Assembly: GCA_019113845.1 (NCBI GenBank)
Contig: DXGQ01000017.1
Coordinates: 68,608 to 132,607 of the forward strand
Source: Candidatus Anaerobutyricum avicola
GTDB lineage: Bacteria; Bacillota; Clostridia; Lachnospirales; Lachnospiraceae
Direction of reading: 5' to 3'
Length of the DNA stretch: 64,000 bases
The notes below the pieces were generated by a model. That model was given only the letters and a program-made list of their open reading frames with translations. It was not told where the DNA came from and ran no database searches. The number at the start of each line of letters is the position of its first letter. Position 1 is the first letter of the stretch. Below are positions 42,763 through 50,455 of this stretch, piece after piece. A program made the translations under genes and the position numbers.

Positions 42763-43812
42763 ATGGGAAAAGTATTATCAAATAATGAGAAGATCCTGTT
42801 CTGCGCGCAGATGGGGATGATCTTAAAAGCGGGTCTGTCTGCCACAGAAGGTATTATGATCATGAAGGAGGATGCCGGGCAGGAGGAGAGTTCCCTGCGG
42901 GCGCTCTATGAGCAGATTCAGAAGAATCTGGAGGAGACCGGTATTTTTTACGACGCGCTGGAGGAGACGGGAGCGTTTCCGGACTATATGATCCAGATGA
43001 TCCGTCTGGGTGAACAGACGGGCAATCTGGATGAGGTCATGGATGGTCTGGCGGCTTACTATGAGCGGGAAGAAAATATGGTGCAGGATATCAAAAGTGC
43101 GGTCACGTACCCGCTGTTGATGCTTGGTATGATGCTCGTCATCTTTCTGGTGATGATCGTGAAGGTGCTGCCGGTCTTTGCTCAGGTGTACGAACAGCTG
43201 GGCGGACAGATGACCGGTATGGCGGCGGTGCTGCTGCGGGCAGGCGAGGGCATCCGGCAGTATTACGGATGGATCCTTCTCGTGCTGATCGCCATTGCCG
43301 GCGGTGTTGTCTGGCTGTTTTGTACGGCGAAGGGAAAGGAGATATTCCGGCGTCTTGCGGGACAGTTTTTCGGAACCCGGCAGATCATGAGCCGGATGCA
43401 GACGGCGCGGTTTGCGTCGGGAATGTCCATGGCGCTTCGCAGCGGCATCGATTATGACGGCGCCTTTCAGATGGTGGATGCGCTGCTGGAGGAGGACGCT
43501 GTGATGAAGAAGAAGCTGGAGAACTGCCGGGAGAGCGTGGGAGAGGGCGAGACTTTTTCCACCGCCGCTGTGCAGTCAGGGCTTCTCACCGGTCTGTACG
43601 GAAGAATGCTTTACATAGCGGAGCGTACCGGAGAGACGGACGGGGCGCTCAGAAAGATCGCCGCGCAGGCGGATGAGGAAGTGACGATGCGGATTCAGAA
43701 TTTTATCTCCGTACTGGAACCGACGCTGGTGGCAGTGCTCTCCGTGCTGGTGGGAGGCGTGCTGCTGTCGGTGATGGTGCCGCTCATGGGCATTCTGTCC
43801 AGCATAGGATAA
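42763..43812 (+). CDS. Type II secretion/type IV pilus platform protein (GspF/PilC)
   Basis: The 349-residue integral membrane protein starts at ATG after AGAGGACAG. It has two copies of the T2SSF cytoplasmic domain (about residues 10-125 and 210-325; FCAQMGMILKAGLSATEG and RFASGMSMALRSGIDYDGA) and three membrane helices (around 120-140, 165-190, 320-345), the standard GspF/PilC layout. It is the first gene of a six-gene pilus-like operon that ends with pilT. Confidence 0.9.
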   Translation: MGKVLSNNEKILFCAQMGMILKAGLSATEGIMIMKEDAGQEESSLRALYEQIQKNLEETGIFYDALEETGAFPDYMIQMIRLGEQTGNLDEVMDGLAAYYEREENMVQDIKSAVTYPLLMLGMMLVIFLVMIVKVLPVFAQVYEQLGGQMTGMAAVLLRAGEGIRQYYGWILLVLIAIAGGVVWLFCTAKGKEIFRRLAGQFFGTRQIMSRMQTARFASGMSMALRSGIDYDGAFQMVDALLEEDAVMKKKLENCRESVGEGETFSTAAVQSGLLTGLYGRMLYIAERTGETDGALRKIAAQADEEVTMRIQNFISVLEPTLVAVLSVLVGGVLLSVMVPLMGILSSIG

Positions 43813-43833
43813 AAAGAAAGTCGGGAGGAACAG

Positions 43834-44166
43834 ATGGAATCTTATCATGTACGGAAAAAACGTTTTGGGCAGATTGTATTGTCTCTGGGCGTCTTTCTGA
43901 TCTTTATGGCTGTATTTTTGACAGGCATTCAGTCGGTTTCTTCTGTGACGGAGGAGACCGAGATGGAAAATATAGAAAAGGCGGTCGTACAGTCGGCGGT
44001 GCTCTGTTACGGGACGGAAGGGGCATATCCGGAGAGTCTTGCGTATCTCAAAGAGCACTATGGACTGCACTATAACGAGGAGAAATATATTGTAGATTAT
44101 GAGATCATCGCGAAAAATATCCGCCCTCAGGTGAGGGTCGTGCGGCTTTCCGGGGAGGGATCATGA
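43834..44166 (+). CDS. Pilus-operon single-pass protein, unknown
   Basis: A 110-residue protein starting after GGGAGGAACAG. The N terminus (MESYHVRKKRFGQIVLSLGV) is a basic stretch with a hydrophobic helix (about 12-31), then a small soluble domain (AVLCYGTEGAYPESLAYLKEHYGL). The layout is that of a minor pseudopilin, but there is no clear prepilin cleavage motif with Glu at +5. It overlaps the next gene by four bases (ATGA). Confidence 0.75.
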   Translation: MESYHVRKKRFGQIVLSLGVFLIFMAVFLTGIQSVSSVTEETEMENIEKAVVQSAVLCYGTEGAYPESLAYLKEHYGLHYNEEKYIVDYEIIAKNIRPQVRVVRLSGEGS

Positions 44167-44648
44167 AAAAGAATGGCGGAAGCATCCATACGGTAGATGT
44201 ACTGTTTCCCCTTCTGTTTATTCTTCTGTTTTGTTTCTGCGCACTGCTCGTTGTGCTGCAGGGGGCGAGAATCTATGAGAAGACGGCGGCCGGTCTGGAA
44301 GAAAACTATACGGTTCGGACGGTGGTCTCCTATTTGCAGGAGAAGGTGCGGGAGTGCGGCGATGCCTCTTTGATCTCGGTGCAGGAGATGGAAGGACAGC
44401 AGGTTCTGGTGATTGACAGTGTACACGGAGAGGAAATGTACAGTTCGTATATTTATCTGGAAGATGGCAATCTGAAGGAGTTGTTTGTGAAGAAAGCGGA
44501 TTTTGCCGGGCTGGAAGGCGGGCAGGAGCTGGTGGAACTTGAGTCATTTTCTGTGGACAGACCGGAAAATGATCTGCTGGCGCTTTCTGTGTCGGCAGCC
44601 GGGCAGCAGGAGACAGTTTATATCAGATTACCGGTGAGCGAAGAATGA
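44163..44648 (+). CDS. DUF4860 pilus-operon protein
   Basis: A 161-residue protein with one N-terminal helix (VDVLFPLLFILLFCFCALLVVL) and an outer beta-type domain (SYIYLEDGNLKELFVKKADF). It resembles the DUF4860 family found next to type II-like pilus genes in Firmicutes. The helix starts after IHTVDVLFP, without a classical cleavage site. It overlaps both neighbours by four bases, indicating translational coupling. Confidence 0.75.
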   Translation: MKKNGGSIHTVDVLFPLLFILLFCFCALLVVLQGARIYEKTAAGLEENYTVRTVVSYLQEKVRECGDASLISVQEMEGQQVLVIDSVHGEEMYSSYIYLEDGNLKELFVKKADFAGLEGGQELVELESFSVDRPENDLLALSVSAAGQQETVYIRLPVSEE

Positions 44649-45220
44649 GAAGACGACAACATTCAAGATCAGGATTATTTTTAATTGAATTAACGATCGC
44701 CATCGCATTTTTTGCGGTGACGGCGGCAGTATTTCTGCAGGCTTTTGCAAAGTCCCACACGATCAGCCGACAGGCGGAGGAATTGTTTCATGCCCAGAGT
44801 ATGGCCTCCTCCGTGGCAGAGGTGCTGAGTGGTATCCCGGCGTCGGGTAGCGGAGAACATACACAGAAGACGGTCTCTTTTTCTGCGGCGTTATCCACGT
44901 ATTTTCCGGAAGCGGAACAGGCAGAGGGGCGGGACGGAGCGCGCATTTACTGTGATGATGACTGGCAGGTCTGCGCTCCGGAAGACGGAGTGTATGTGAC
45001 ATCCGTGTTCTGGGAGCCGGACGGTGATCTGTGGGATGTGAATATCACGGTCGGAGAGGTGCGCTATGGCACAGATCCGGATGAAAAAGATTCCGGCGAT
45101 AAAGAACCGGAAGAAGCGGAAAAAATCGGGACAGCGCAGGAAGAGGGCGGAGAGGCAGACTACATTTATCAGCTTCCACTGCGGTTATACTGTCCGCAGA
45201 CAGGAGGCGAGGTATCATGA
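44645..45220 (+). CDS. Prepilin-like protein with type IV N-terminal helix
   Basis: A 191-residue protein. The N terminus MRRRQHSRSGLFLIELTIAIAFF has the type IV prepilin pattern: basic leader, Gly, and a hydrophobic helix with Glu at about +5 (G-LFLIE). The outer domain is acidic (EADYIYQLP, EEAEKIGTAQEEGG). It is the most convincing prepilin of this operon. It overlaps both neighbours by four bases. Confidence 0.8.
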   Translation: MRRRQHSRSGLFLIELTIAIAFFAVTAAVFLQAFAKSHTISRQAEELFHAQSMASSVAEVLSGIPASGSGEHTQKTVSFSAALSTYFPEAEQAEGRDGARIYCDDDWQVCAPEDGVYVTSVFWEPDGDLWDVNITVGEVRYGTDPDEKDSGDKEPEEAEKIGTAQEEGGEADYIYQLPLRLYCPQTGGEVS

Positions 45221-45648
45221 ATAAGAAAAACATTCCCGTCGTCAATGTGGGCATTTCTCTGCTGATCCTCATTTTTATGACGCTGTCGCTGCTGACGTTT
45301 TCTGTGCTTTCGCTGGAAAATGCGGTGGCGGACCGGCGGCTGTCCCGGAAGATGGCGGAGCACACGAGTAACTACTATGCGGCGGTGAGCCGGGTGCAGG
45401 AACAGCTGGCGGAGCAGATGCGCACGGTTGCGGATGAGGGACTGTCGGCCGGCACACAGTTTTCCTTTGCGCAGGAGGTTTCAGACGGACAGCAGCTGGT
45501 GGTCACGGTAAGGCTGACCGACGATCGGACGGGCGGGGAGAATGCAGACACAGAGGAAACGCCGGCATATACGGTGACGCAGTGGCAGCTGATGTCCGCG
45601 GAGGACTGGGAGGCAGACCGCTCCCTCAATGTCTATCAGGGAGAATGA
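45217..45648 (+). CDS. Pilus-operon membrane protein, unknown
   Basis: A 143-residue protein with a short leader (MNKKNIPVVNVGISLLILIFMTLSLLTF) and one helix followed by an extracytoplasmic domain. It begins 4 bases before the end of the prepilin gene. The N-terminal layout suggests a minor pseudopilin or anchored accessory factor; no motif identifies it. Confidence 0.72.
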   Translation: MNKKNIPVVNVGISLLILIFMTLSLLTFSVLSLENAVADRRLSRKMAEHTSNYYAAVSRVQEQLAEQMRTVADEGLSAGTQFSFAQEVSDGQQLVVTVRLTDDRTGGENADTEETPAYTVTQWQLMSAEDWEADRSLNVYQGE

Positions 45649-45708
45649 CAGAAAACAGAGAGTCGGAGAAAATAGAGAATCAAAGTTTGGAAAAAAGGAC
45701 GGTATAGC

Positions 45709-46767
45709 ATGGAATTACGGGAATATCTGGAGAAAGCGACAGCGCAGGGGGCGTCAGATTTGTTTATTGTCGCCGGTCTGCCGCTGACCTGTAAGATCAA
45801 CGGGACGATGGTACATATGAGTGAGGAGCGGGTCATGCCGGAGGAGACGGAACGGCTGATCCGGGATATCTACGCGCTGGTGCCGAATCACAGTATGGAG
45901 AAAGTGGAGAAGAAAGGGGACGATGATTTCTCCTTTTCCATCGCTAATCTGGCGCGGTTTCGGGCCAGCATTTACAAGCAGAGAGGTTCTCTGGCCGCGG
46001 TGATCCGTCTGATCGCCTTTCAGCTGCCGGATCCGGAGGAGCTGGAGATCCCGGCCTCCATCCTGAATCTGGCGGAGTACCGGAAGGGGCTGGTTTTGGT
46101 CACAGGGCCGGCAGGAAGCGGAAAGTCCACCACGCTGGCCTGCCTCATTGATAGGATCAACAGTACGAGAGAGAGTCACATCATCACGTTGGAAGATCCG
46201 CTGGAATTTTTGCACCGGCACAAAAAGAGTATTGTCAGCCAGCGGGAAGTGAGTTCCGACACGGAAAGTTATCAGACTGCACTGCGGGCGGCGCTCCGGC
46301 AGAGTCCGGATGTGATCCTTCTCGGTGAGATGCGGGATTATGAGACGATTCAGATCGCCATGACCGCGGCGGAGACGGGGCATCTCGTTTTTTCCACCCT
46401 CCACACGGTGGGAGCGGCCAATGCGGTGGACCGAATCATTGATGTGTTCCCTCCGAACCAGCAGCGGCAGATCACGGTACAGCTGGCTTCCGTGCTCAAT
46501 GCCGTGGTGTCACAGCAGCTGGTGGGCGGCACGGACGGGCGGAGAATCCCTGCGTTTGAGCTGATGACGGTAAATACCGCCATCAAAAATATGATCCGGG
46601 ACGGAAAGGTTCACCAGATCGACGGTATGATCTATTCCTCGGTGGCGGATAATCTGTTTTCCCTGGATCACTATCTTGCCGGACTGTGCCGGCAGGGAAA
46701 GGTCGCGAAGGAGACCGCCATTGCCAATGCCTCAAATCCTGCCATGTTGAAAAAGAAATTGCAGTAA
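45709..46767 (+). CDS. pilT: PilT-type retraction ATPase
   Basis: The 352-residue hexameric ATPase starts at ATG. It carries the PilT N domain (LFIVAGLPLTCKINGTMV), a P-loop GPAGSGKS (133-140), an Asp box and Walker B (SPDVILLGEMRDYETI), the His box FSTLHTVGAANA, and the C-terminal AIKNMIRDGKVHQI helix (AIRNLIREGK in classical PilT). PilT proteins disassemble type IV pili. No PilB-like assembly ATPase lies in this operon. Recognition is firm. Confidence 0.93.
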   Translation: MELREYLEKATAQGASDLFIVAGLPLTCKINGTMVHMSEERVMPEETERLIRDIYALVPNHSMEKVEKKGDDDFSFSIANLARFRASIYKQRGSLAAVIRLIAFQLPDPEELEIPASILNLAEYRKGLVLVTGPAGSGKSTTLACLIDRINSTRESHIITLEDPLEFLHRHKKSIVSQREVSSDTESYQTALRAALRQSPDVILLGEMRDYETIQIAMTAAETGHLVFSTLHTVGAANAVDRIIDVFPPNQQRQITVQLASVLNAVVSQQLVGGTDGRRIPAFELMTVNTAIKNMIRDGKVHQIDGMIYSSVADNLFSLDHYLAGLCRQGKVAKETAIANASNPAMLKKKLQ

Positions 46768-46839
46768 GTAATTGCAGTGAGGCCGGATCAGTGCGCCGTA
46801 CTCTCCATGCTCAGACCAGACATATCTGCTATAAAATAT

Positions 46840-46898
46840 CATTACATTTTATATGTACAAAAAATGCACATTTTTATAGAAAACCAGAAAATGTAATG
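46840..46898. other. AT-rich palindromic structure after pilT
   Basis: CATTACATTTT (46840-46850) is perfectly complementary to AAAATGTAATG (46888-46898), and an inner AAAAATG-CA-CATTTTT hairpin sits between them. It follows the pilT stop by about 70 bases and could end that transcript. Confidence 0.5.
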
Positions 46899-46905
46899 GA
46901 ATTGA

Positions 46906-46939
46906 TTGACAGAGAAAAAATCGCATGTTAGAATTCTAA
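46906..46939 (+). promoter_or_regulatory. Strong promoter with palindromic operator candidate
   Basis: TTGACA (46906-46911), 17-base spacer, TAGAAT (46929-46934). The -10 lies within a perfect 12-base palindrome TTAGAATTCTAA (46928-46939), a position where a repressor dimer would block transcription of the small gene downstream. Confidence 0.65.
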
Positions 46940-46984
46940 TATAAAAACGTTAAAAATGTCTTGGTTGGAAGGGAGATGGAGGAC

Positions 46985-47179
46985 ATGTTTCGGAAATGGT
47001 TCATTGTACCTGCAGTTGGTCTTGTGATGGCGATATGCCTTCTGGGAGGCGCTGTGGGCAGTACAGGGGTGACAGCTACCGCAGGTATTTTTGACAGCTT
47101 TTTTGAGACCTACTGGCAGGAAGACGGACCGGAAGATGGCAATCTGGAAGAGGTTGTCGGCGAGTTCGTTCCGATGTAG
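46985..47179 (+). CDS. Small secreted or membrane peptide, 64 aa
   Basis: I choose ATG at 46985 (MFRKWFIVPAVGL), nine bases after GGGAG; ATG at 46976 would abut its own ribosome binding site. The product has a signal-like N terminus (FIVPAVGLVMAICLLGGAVGS) and an acidic tail (YWQEDGPEDGNLEEVVGEF). A strong promoter precedes it and a strong terminator follows, so it is a self-contained unit. No family is recognised. It could be a secreted peptide or a membrane microprotein. Confidence 0.65.
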   Translation: MFRKWFIVPAVGLVMAICLLGGAVGSTGVTATAGIFDSFFETYWQEDGPEDGNLEEVVGEFVPM

Positions 47180-47188
47180 GGGAAGAGA

Positions 47189-47231
47189 GGCCGGAGAGCC
47201 GGGGATATACCCGGTGTCTCCGGTCTTTTTG
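47189..47231 (+). terminator. Intrinsic terminator after small peptide gene
   Basis: GGCCGGAGA-g-CCGGG and CCCGG-tg-TCTCCGGTC form the stem, followed by TTTTTGTTT. Confidence 0.92.
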
Positions 47232-47268
47232 TTTCATAAATGCAAAAATGAAAGAATACTGCATGGTG

Positions 47269-47297
47269 TTCAAAGTGAGCGGAATATGATATAGTAT
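47269..47297 (+). promoter_or_regulatory. ddl: Promoter for ddl
   Basis: TTCAAA (47269-47274), 17-base spacer, TAGTAT (47292-47297), about 45 bases before the ddl start. Confidence 0.5.
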
Positions 47298-47341
47298 TGC
47301 AGAAATGAAAAAAGCAAATGCGAAGAAAGGAACAAGGAAGC

Positions 47342-48403
47342 ATGGCAGAGAAAAATATCGTTGTGATTATGGGCGGCAGATCCTCTGAGCACGAGGTGTC
47401 CCTGATGTCTGCTGCGACAGTTGTGGAAAATATTGATACGGACAGATATAACGTGATCATGGTCGGGATCACGAAGGACGGTCAGTGGAAGTTGATCGAG
47501 TCTATGGATAAGGTGAAGGACGGCTCCTGGGTGGATGGACATACGGAGGCGATCCTCTCTCCGGAGACCGGAAAGAATACATTGTATCTCCTCGGTAAGG
47601 ACCGGGTGGAGAACCTGCATGTCGATGTGGTATTTCCGGTGCTGCACGGGATGAACGGAGAGGACGGCACCCTGCAGGGACTGCTGGAACTGGCGCAGAT
47701 CCCGTATGTGGGCTGCGGCGTGCTGGCGTCGGCCTGCTCCATGGATAAGTTCTACACAAAGATCATCGTGGATTCCATCGGTATCCGTCAGGCAAAGTTT
47801 GTGGGAGTCCGCCGCGCGCAACTGCGGGATATGGACGCCGTGGTGGCAGAGGTGGAAAAGACGCTGCCGTACCCGGTTTTCGTGAAGCCTTCCAAGGCAG
47901 GCTCATCTCAGGGAGTCGGTAAGGCGGAGAACCGGGAGAAACTCGTAAAGGCGCTGGAGCTGGCGGCAAAGCACGATTCCAAGATACTGGTGGAAGAAAA
48001 TATCGTCGGAAGAGAGCTGGAATGTGCCGTACTTGGCGGCGCGGACGCGGAGGCGTCCGGCGTGGGCGAGATCATGGCGGCAGATACGTTCTACAGCTAC
48101 GAGGCGAAGTACAACAACGCCGACTCCAAGACTATCGTGGGACCGGAGCTGCCGGAAGGAAAAGAAGAGGAGATCCGCCGGGATGCGGAGGCGATTTTCC
48201 GGGCAATGGACTGCTACGGACTTTCCCGCGTGGATTTCTTCCTGACAAAAGATACCAACGAAGTGGTCTTTAATGAGATCAATACGCTGCCGGGCTTTAC
48301 CGCTATCAGTATGTATCCGATGCTCTGGGCGGCCAGAGGCGTGGATAAGAAGGCGCTGGTGCAGAAGCTCATCGACCTTGCGATGGTGCGTTATGAAGAA
48401 TAA
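47342..48403 (+). CDS. ddl: D-alanine--D-alanine ligase
   Basis: The 353-residue ATP-grasp enzyme makes the D-Ala-D-Ala dipeptide for peptidoglycan. The start at 47342 (MAEKNIVVIMGGRSSEHEVSL) has AAGGAAGC upstream. Conserved pieces are FPVLHGMNGEDGTLQGLLE, PVFVKPSKAGSSQGVGKA and VVFNEINTLPGFTAISMYP. The FYSYEAKY stretch fits the Tyr found in D-Ala-D-Ala enzymes rather than D-Ala-D-Lac types. It overlaps the DUF1934 gene by 11 bases. Confidence 0.95.
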   Translation: MAEKNIVVIMGGRSSEHEVSLMSAATVVENIDTDRYNVIMVGITKDGQWKLIESMDKVKDGSWVDGHTEAILSPETGKNTLYLLGKDRVENLHVDVVFPVLHGMNGEDGTLQGLLELAQIPYVGCGVLASACSMDKFYTKIIVDSIGIRQAKFVGVRRAQLRDMDAVVAEVEKTLPYPVFVKPSKAGSSQGVGKAENREKLVKALELAAKHDSKILVEENIVGRELECAVLGGADAEASGVGEIMAADTFYSYEAKYNNADSKTIVGPELPEGKEEEIRRDAEAIFRAMDCYGLSRVDFFLTKDTNEVVFNEINTLPGFTAISMYPMLWAARGVDKKALVQKLIDLAMVRYEE

Positions 48404-48830
48404 GAGCAAACTGCTGCTGACAGTCCGGGGAGTGCAGCGGGGCTTCGGCCAGGAAGAGGTATCGGAGATCACGACGTCGGCGGATTATTTCATAAAGGAC
48501 GGGACCCACTATCTGTTTTATTCGGAGAAAACGGAAGAAGGACGAACCCTGAAGAACCGTCTGACCATCACTCCGGACGTGGTGGAGCTTAAGAAGAGCG
48601 GTGGAGGGGATTCTCTCCTGCGGTTTCGGGAGGGACATTCGGAACCCTGCGTATACCATTCTCCGGCGGGTCCCATGCAGATGGTCTCTGACACAAAGCG
48701 GATTCATCTGCACACGAAAGAGGAGAAGCTCCATCTCACACTGGAGTATTCCTTTTACATGTCCGGGATGCTGGTGTCTGAATACCATCTGACGGTGGAG
48801 GGAAAGACTCTGCCGGAGGAGAGTGAGTAA
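48393..48830 (+). CDS. DUF1934 calycin-like protein
   Basis: The start at 48393 (MKNKSKLLLTVRGVQ) overlaps ddl by 11 bases; it lacks a strong ribosome binding site, so translation is probably coupled. The 145-residue protein has the small beta-barrel (YwiB-like, DUF1934) pattern with VMQ/PMQMVSDTKRI and LTLEYSFYMSGMLVSEYHL. The function of this family is unknown. Co-occurrence with ddl is only an observation. Confidence 0.85.
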   Translation: MKNKSKLLLTVRGVQRGFGQEEVSEITTSADYFIKDGTHYLFYSEKTEEGRTLKNRLTITPDVVELKKSGGGDSLLRFREGHSEPCVYHSPAGPMQMVSDTKRIHLHTKEEKLHLTLEYSFYMSGMLVSEYHLTVEGKTLPEESE

Positions 48831-48904
48831 GATATCCTGAAAAATTGCCCGGAAAGGGCTTGTCAGAACAATGACACAAAGAGCAGCAGAAAAAGGTGGC
48901 AATA

Positions 48905-48985
48905 AAAAAGTGCCCCGCAGAATCGATTGCTTCTGTCATGCAGTGATATCCTGCATGCGGCGATATAGATTCTGCGGGGCATTTG
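48905..48985. terminator. Bidirectional terminator between DUF1934 gene and the minus-strand unknown gene
   Basis: TGCCCCGCAGAATC (48911-48924) pairs with GATTCTGCGGGGCA (48968-48981), with an inner CATGCAG/CTGCATG hairpin. On the minus strand it is followed by CTTTTTTATT. Confidence 0.85.
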
Positions 48986-49051
48986 TGTCTGTAAAGCATT
49001 GTCGTTTGGAACGACAGTATCCATGCCGCATCCGGGGATGCTTCCCGAATA

Positions 49052-49573
49052 CTATTTTTTCTTTTTCAGTTCTTTTTTTGCTTTGGCCTGTTGTGCCTTT
49101 GCCGCATCGATATTTTCCTGCGCCTTATCAGCGTTCCTGCGAAGTTTGGCCATAAAGCCTTTCTTTTCCGGAGCCGGTACCGGCGCCTTGCGGAAGTTGT
49201 TGATACTCGTAATGTAGATGCCGCTGATCATCGCCTTGACCTCAGCCTTCACAGGAATCTGATCATAGACGTCCTCATCGGCGATCAGAGACATGACCCT
49301 CGGTCCGATCTTTGCTTTTACGACAGGAACCTTTGCCCGGCGTGCTCTCTTCGGAGTCTGGTCGAGAATGACCTGCGGAAGTCCGGAATCGATGAGAGGC
49401 ATTCGTTTTTTGTCGATCACAAGAATGGTGGCCTGCTGTGCTGCTTCCAAAAGCTTGGCCTTCTGCTCAGCCTGCTGTTTTTGCATTTTGGAGCCCTTAT
49501 AATAGAGAAAAGCGAGAACAGCGATGCCAATGACCAAAATGACAGCCGTGATAATCCATGGATTTACATTCAT
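49052..49573 (-). CDS. Single-pass membrane protein of unknown function
   Basis: The 173-residue protein starts at ATG behind AGGAGG. One N-terminal helix (WIITAVILVIGIAVLAFLYY, about 6-25) is followed by a cytoplasmic-type helical and beta region with GPRVMSLIADEDVYDQIPVK and a Lys/Ala-rich C-terminal tail (KAQQAKAKKELKKKK) likely to form a coiled coil or bind nucleic acid or membrane. I do not recognise a family. It reads away from plsC, on the same strand. Confidence 0.75.
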   Translation of the reverse strand: MNVNPWIITAVILVIGIAVLAFLYYKGSKMQKQQAEQKAKLLEAAQQATILVIDKKRMPLIDSGLPQVILDQTPKRARRAKVPVVKAKIGPRVMSLIADEDVYDQIPVKAEVKAMISGIYITSINNFRKAPVPAPEKKGFMAKLRRNADKAQENIDAAKAQQAKAKKELKKKK

Positions 49574-49700
49574 GCTTCATCCTCCTAAGTTCTGTATGTC
49601 CAAAACCGGTGCGGACGGGGAAAAATCCATCCGCCGTTTTGGTCGGTTATTATTACAAACAAATATTGTAACATTTTTTTGCCGGTATGAAAAGAAAAAA

Positions 49701-50444
49701 TTATTCCATATTCATGGATTCCATCTGATGATCCAGCATGACCTGGATGGCGAGCCTGGTGTGCCGGCTGACTTCCCGCTTCTGCTCCTTGGTGAGTTCC
49801 GAAAAACGGAACGGGGTGCCGAAAGAAACCATCACATTGCCCGGGGTGACCCGGAAACCCTCATTCTTTTCAAAAATGCTGCTGGTGCCGGAGATGGCGA
49901 CCGGAACGATCGGTGCGTTGGCCTTCTGCGCCATCTTTAAGCTGCCGCCTTTGAACTCGCCGATGTGACCGTCGCGGCTGCGGGTGCCCTCCGGGAAAAT
50001 GAACATGGAATAGCCCTCTTTCAGGTAGTCCGCGCCGGTGGTGATCATTTTAAGCCCTTCTCTGACGTCCGTTCTGTTCAGGAAAAGGCAGTGGATCAGG
50101 TACATCCAGGAAGAAAGACCCGGAATCTTCTGCAGGCTGTCCTTGGATACAAAGCCGGCGCCGGAAGGGATCACGGTCTCCGTCACGAGGATGTCGACAT
50201 AGCTGTTATGGTTTGCCACGAAGAGACAGGGCTCATCGGGAATGTTATCCAACCCGCTCACTTCAATTTTGACTCCGGCGATGCGCAGCATGTTCCGAAA
50301 CGCCTTTTTTACCTGAAGGTGGGCGATTCGGGAGGCCTCCGCCGGGTCCGTCTCCTCCAGCTTGCGAAGACGTCTGCGCTCCGGCGTGGTCACGATAATA
50401 AAAACAGTTACATAAAACAGAACAAAAAATGCCCGTAAATTCAT
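49701..50444 (-). CDS. plsC: 1-acyl-sn-glycerol-3-phosphate acyltransferase
   Basis: The 247-residue membrane-bound enzyme makes phosphatidic acid. It has an N-terminal hydrophobic segment (FFVLFYVTVFIIV), the NHxxxxD catalytic motif NHNSYVD (His79-Asp84), and the FPEGTRS motif (150-156) that binds glycerol phosphate. The start follows AGGAGAGAGG and lies 11 bases after malQ, so the two are probably one transcript. Recognition is firm. Confidence 0.93.
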   Translation of the reverse strand: MNLRAFFVLFYVTVFIIVTTPERRRLRKLEETDPAEASRIAHLQVKKAFRNMLRIAGVKIEVSGLDNIPDEPCLFVANHNSYVDILVTETVIPSGAGFVSKDSLQKIPGLSSWMYLIHCLFLNRTDVREGLKMITTGADYLKEGYSMFIFPEGTRSRDGHIGEFKGGSLKMAQKANAPIVPVAISGTSSIFEKNEGFRVTPGNVMVSFGTPFRFSELTKEQKREVSRHTRLAIQVMLDHQMESMNME

Positions 50445-50455
50445 AATCCTCTCTC

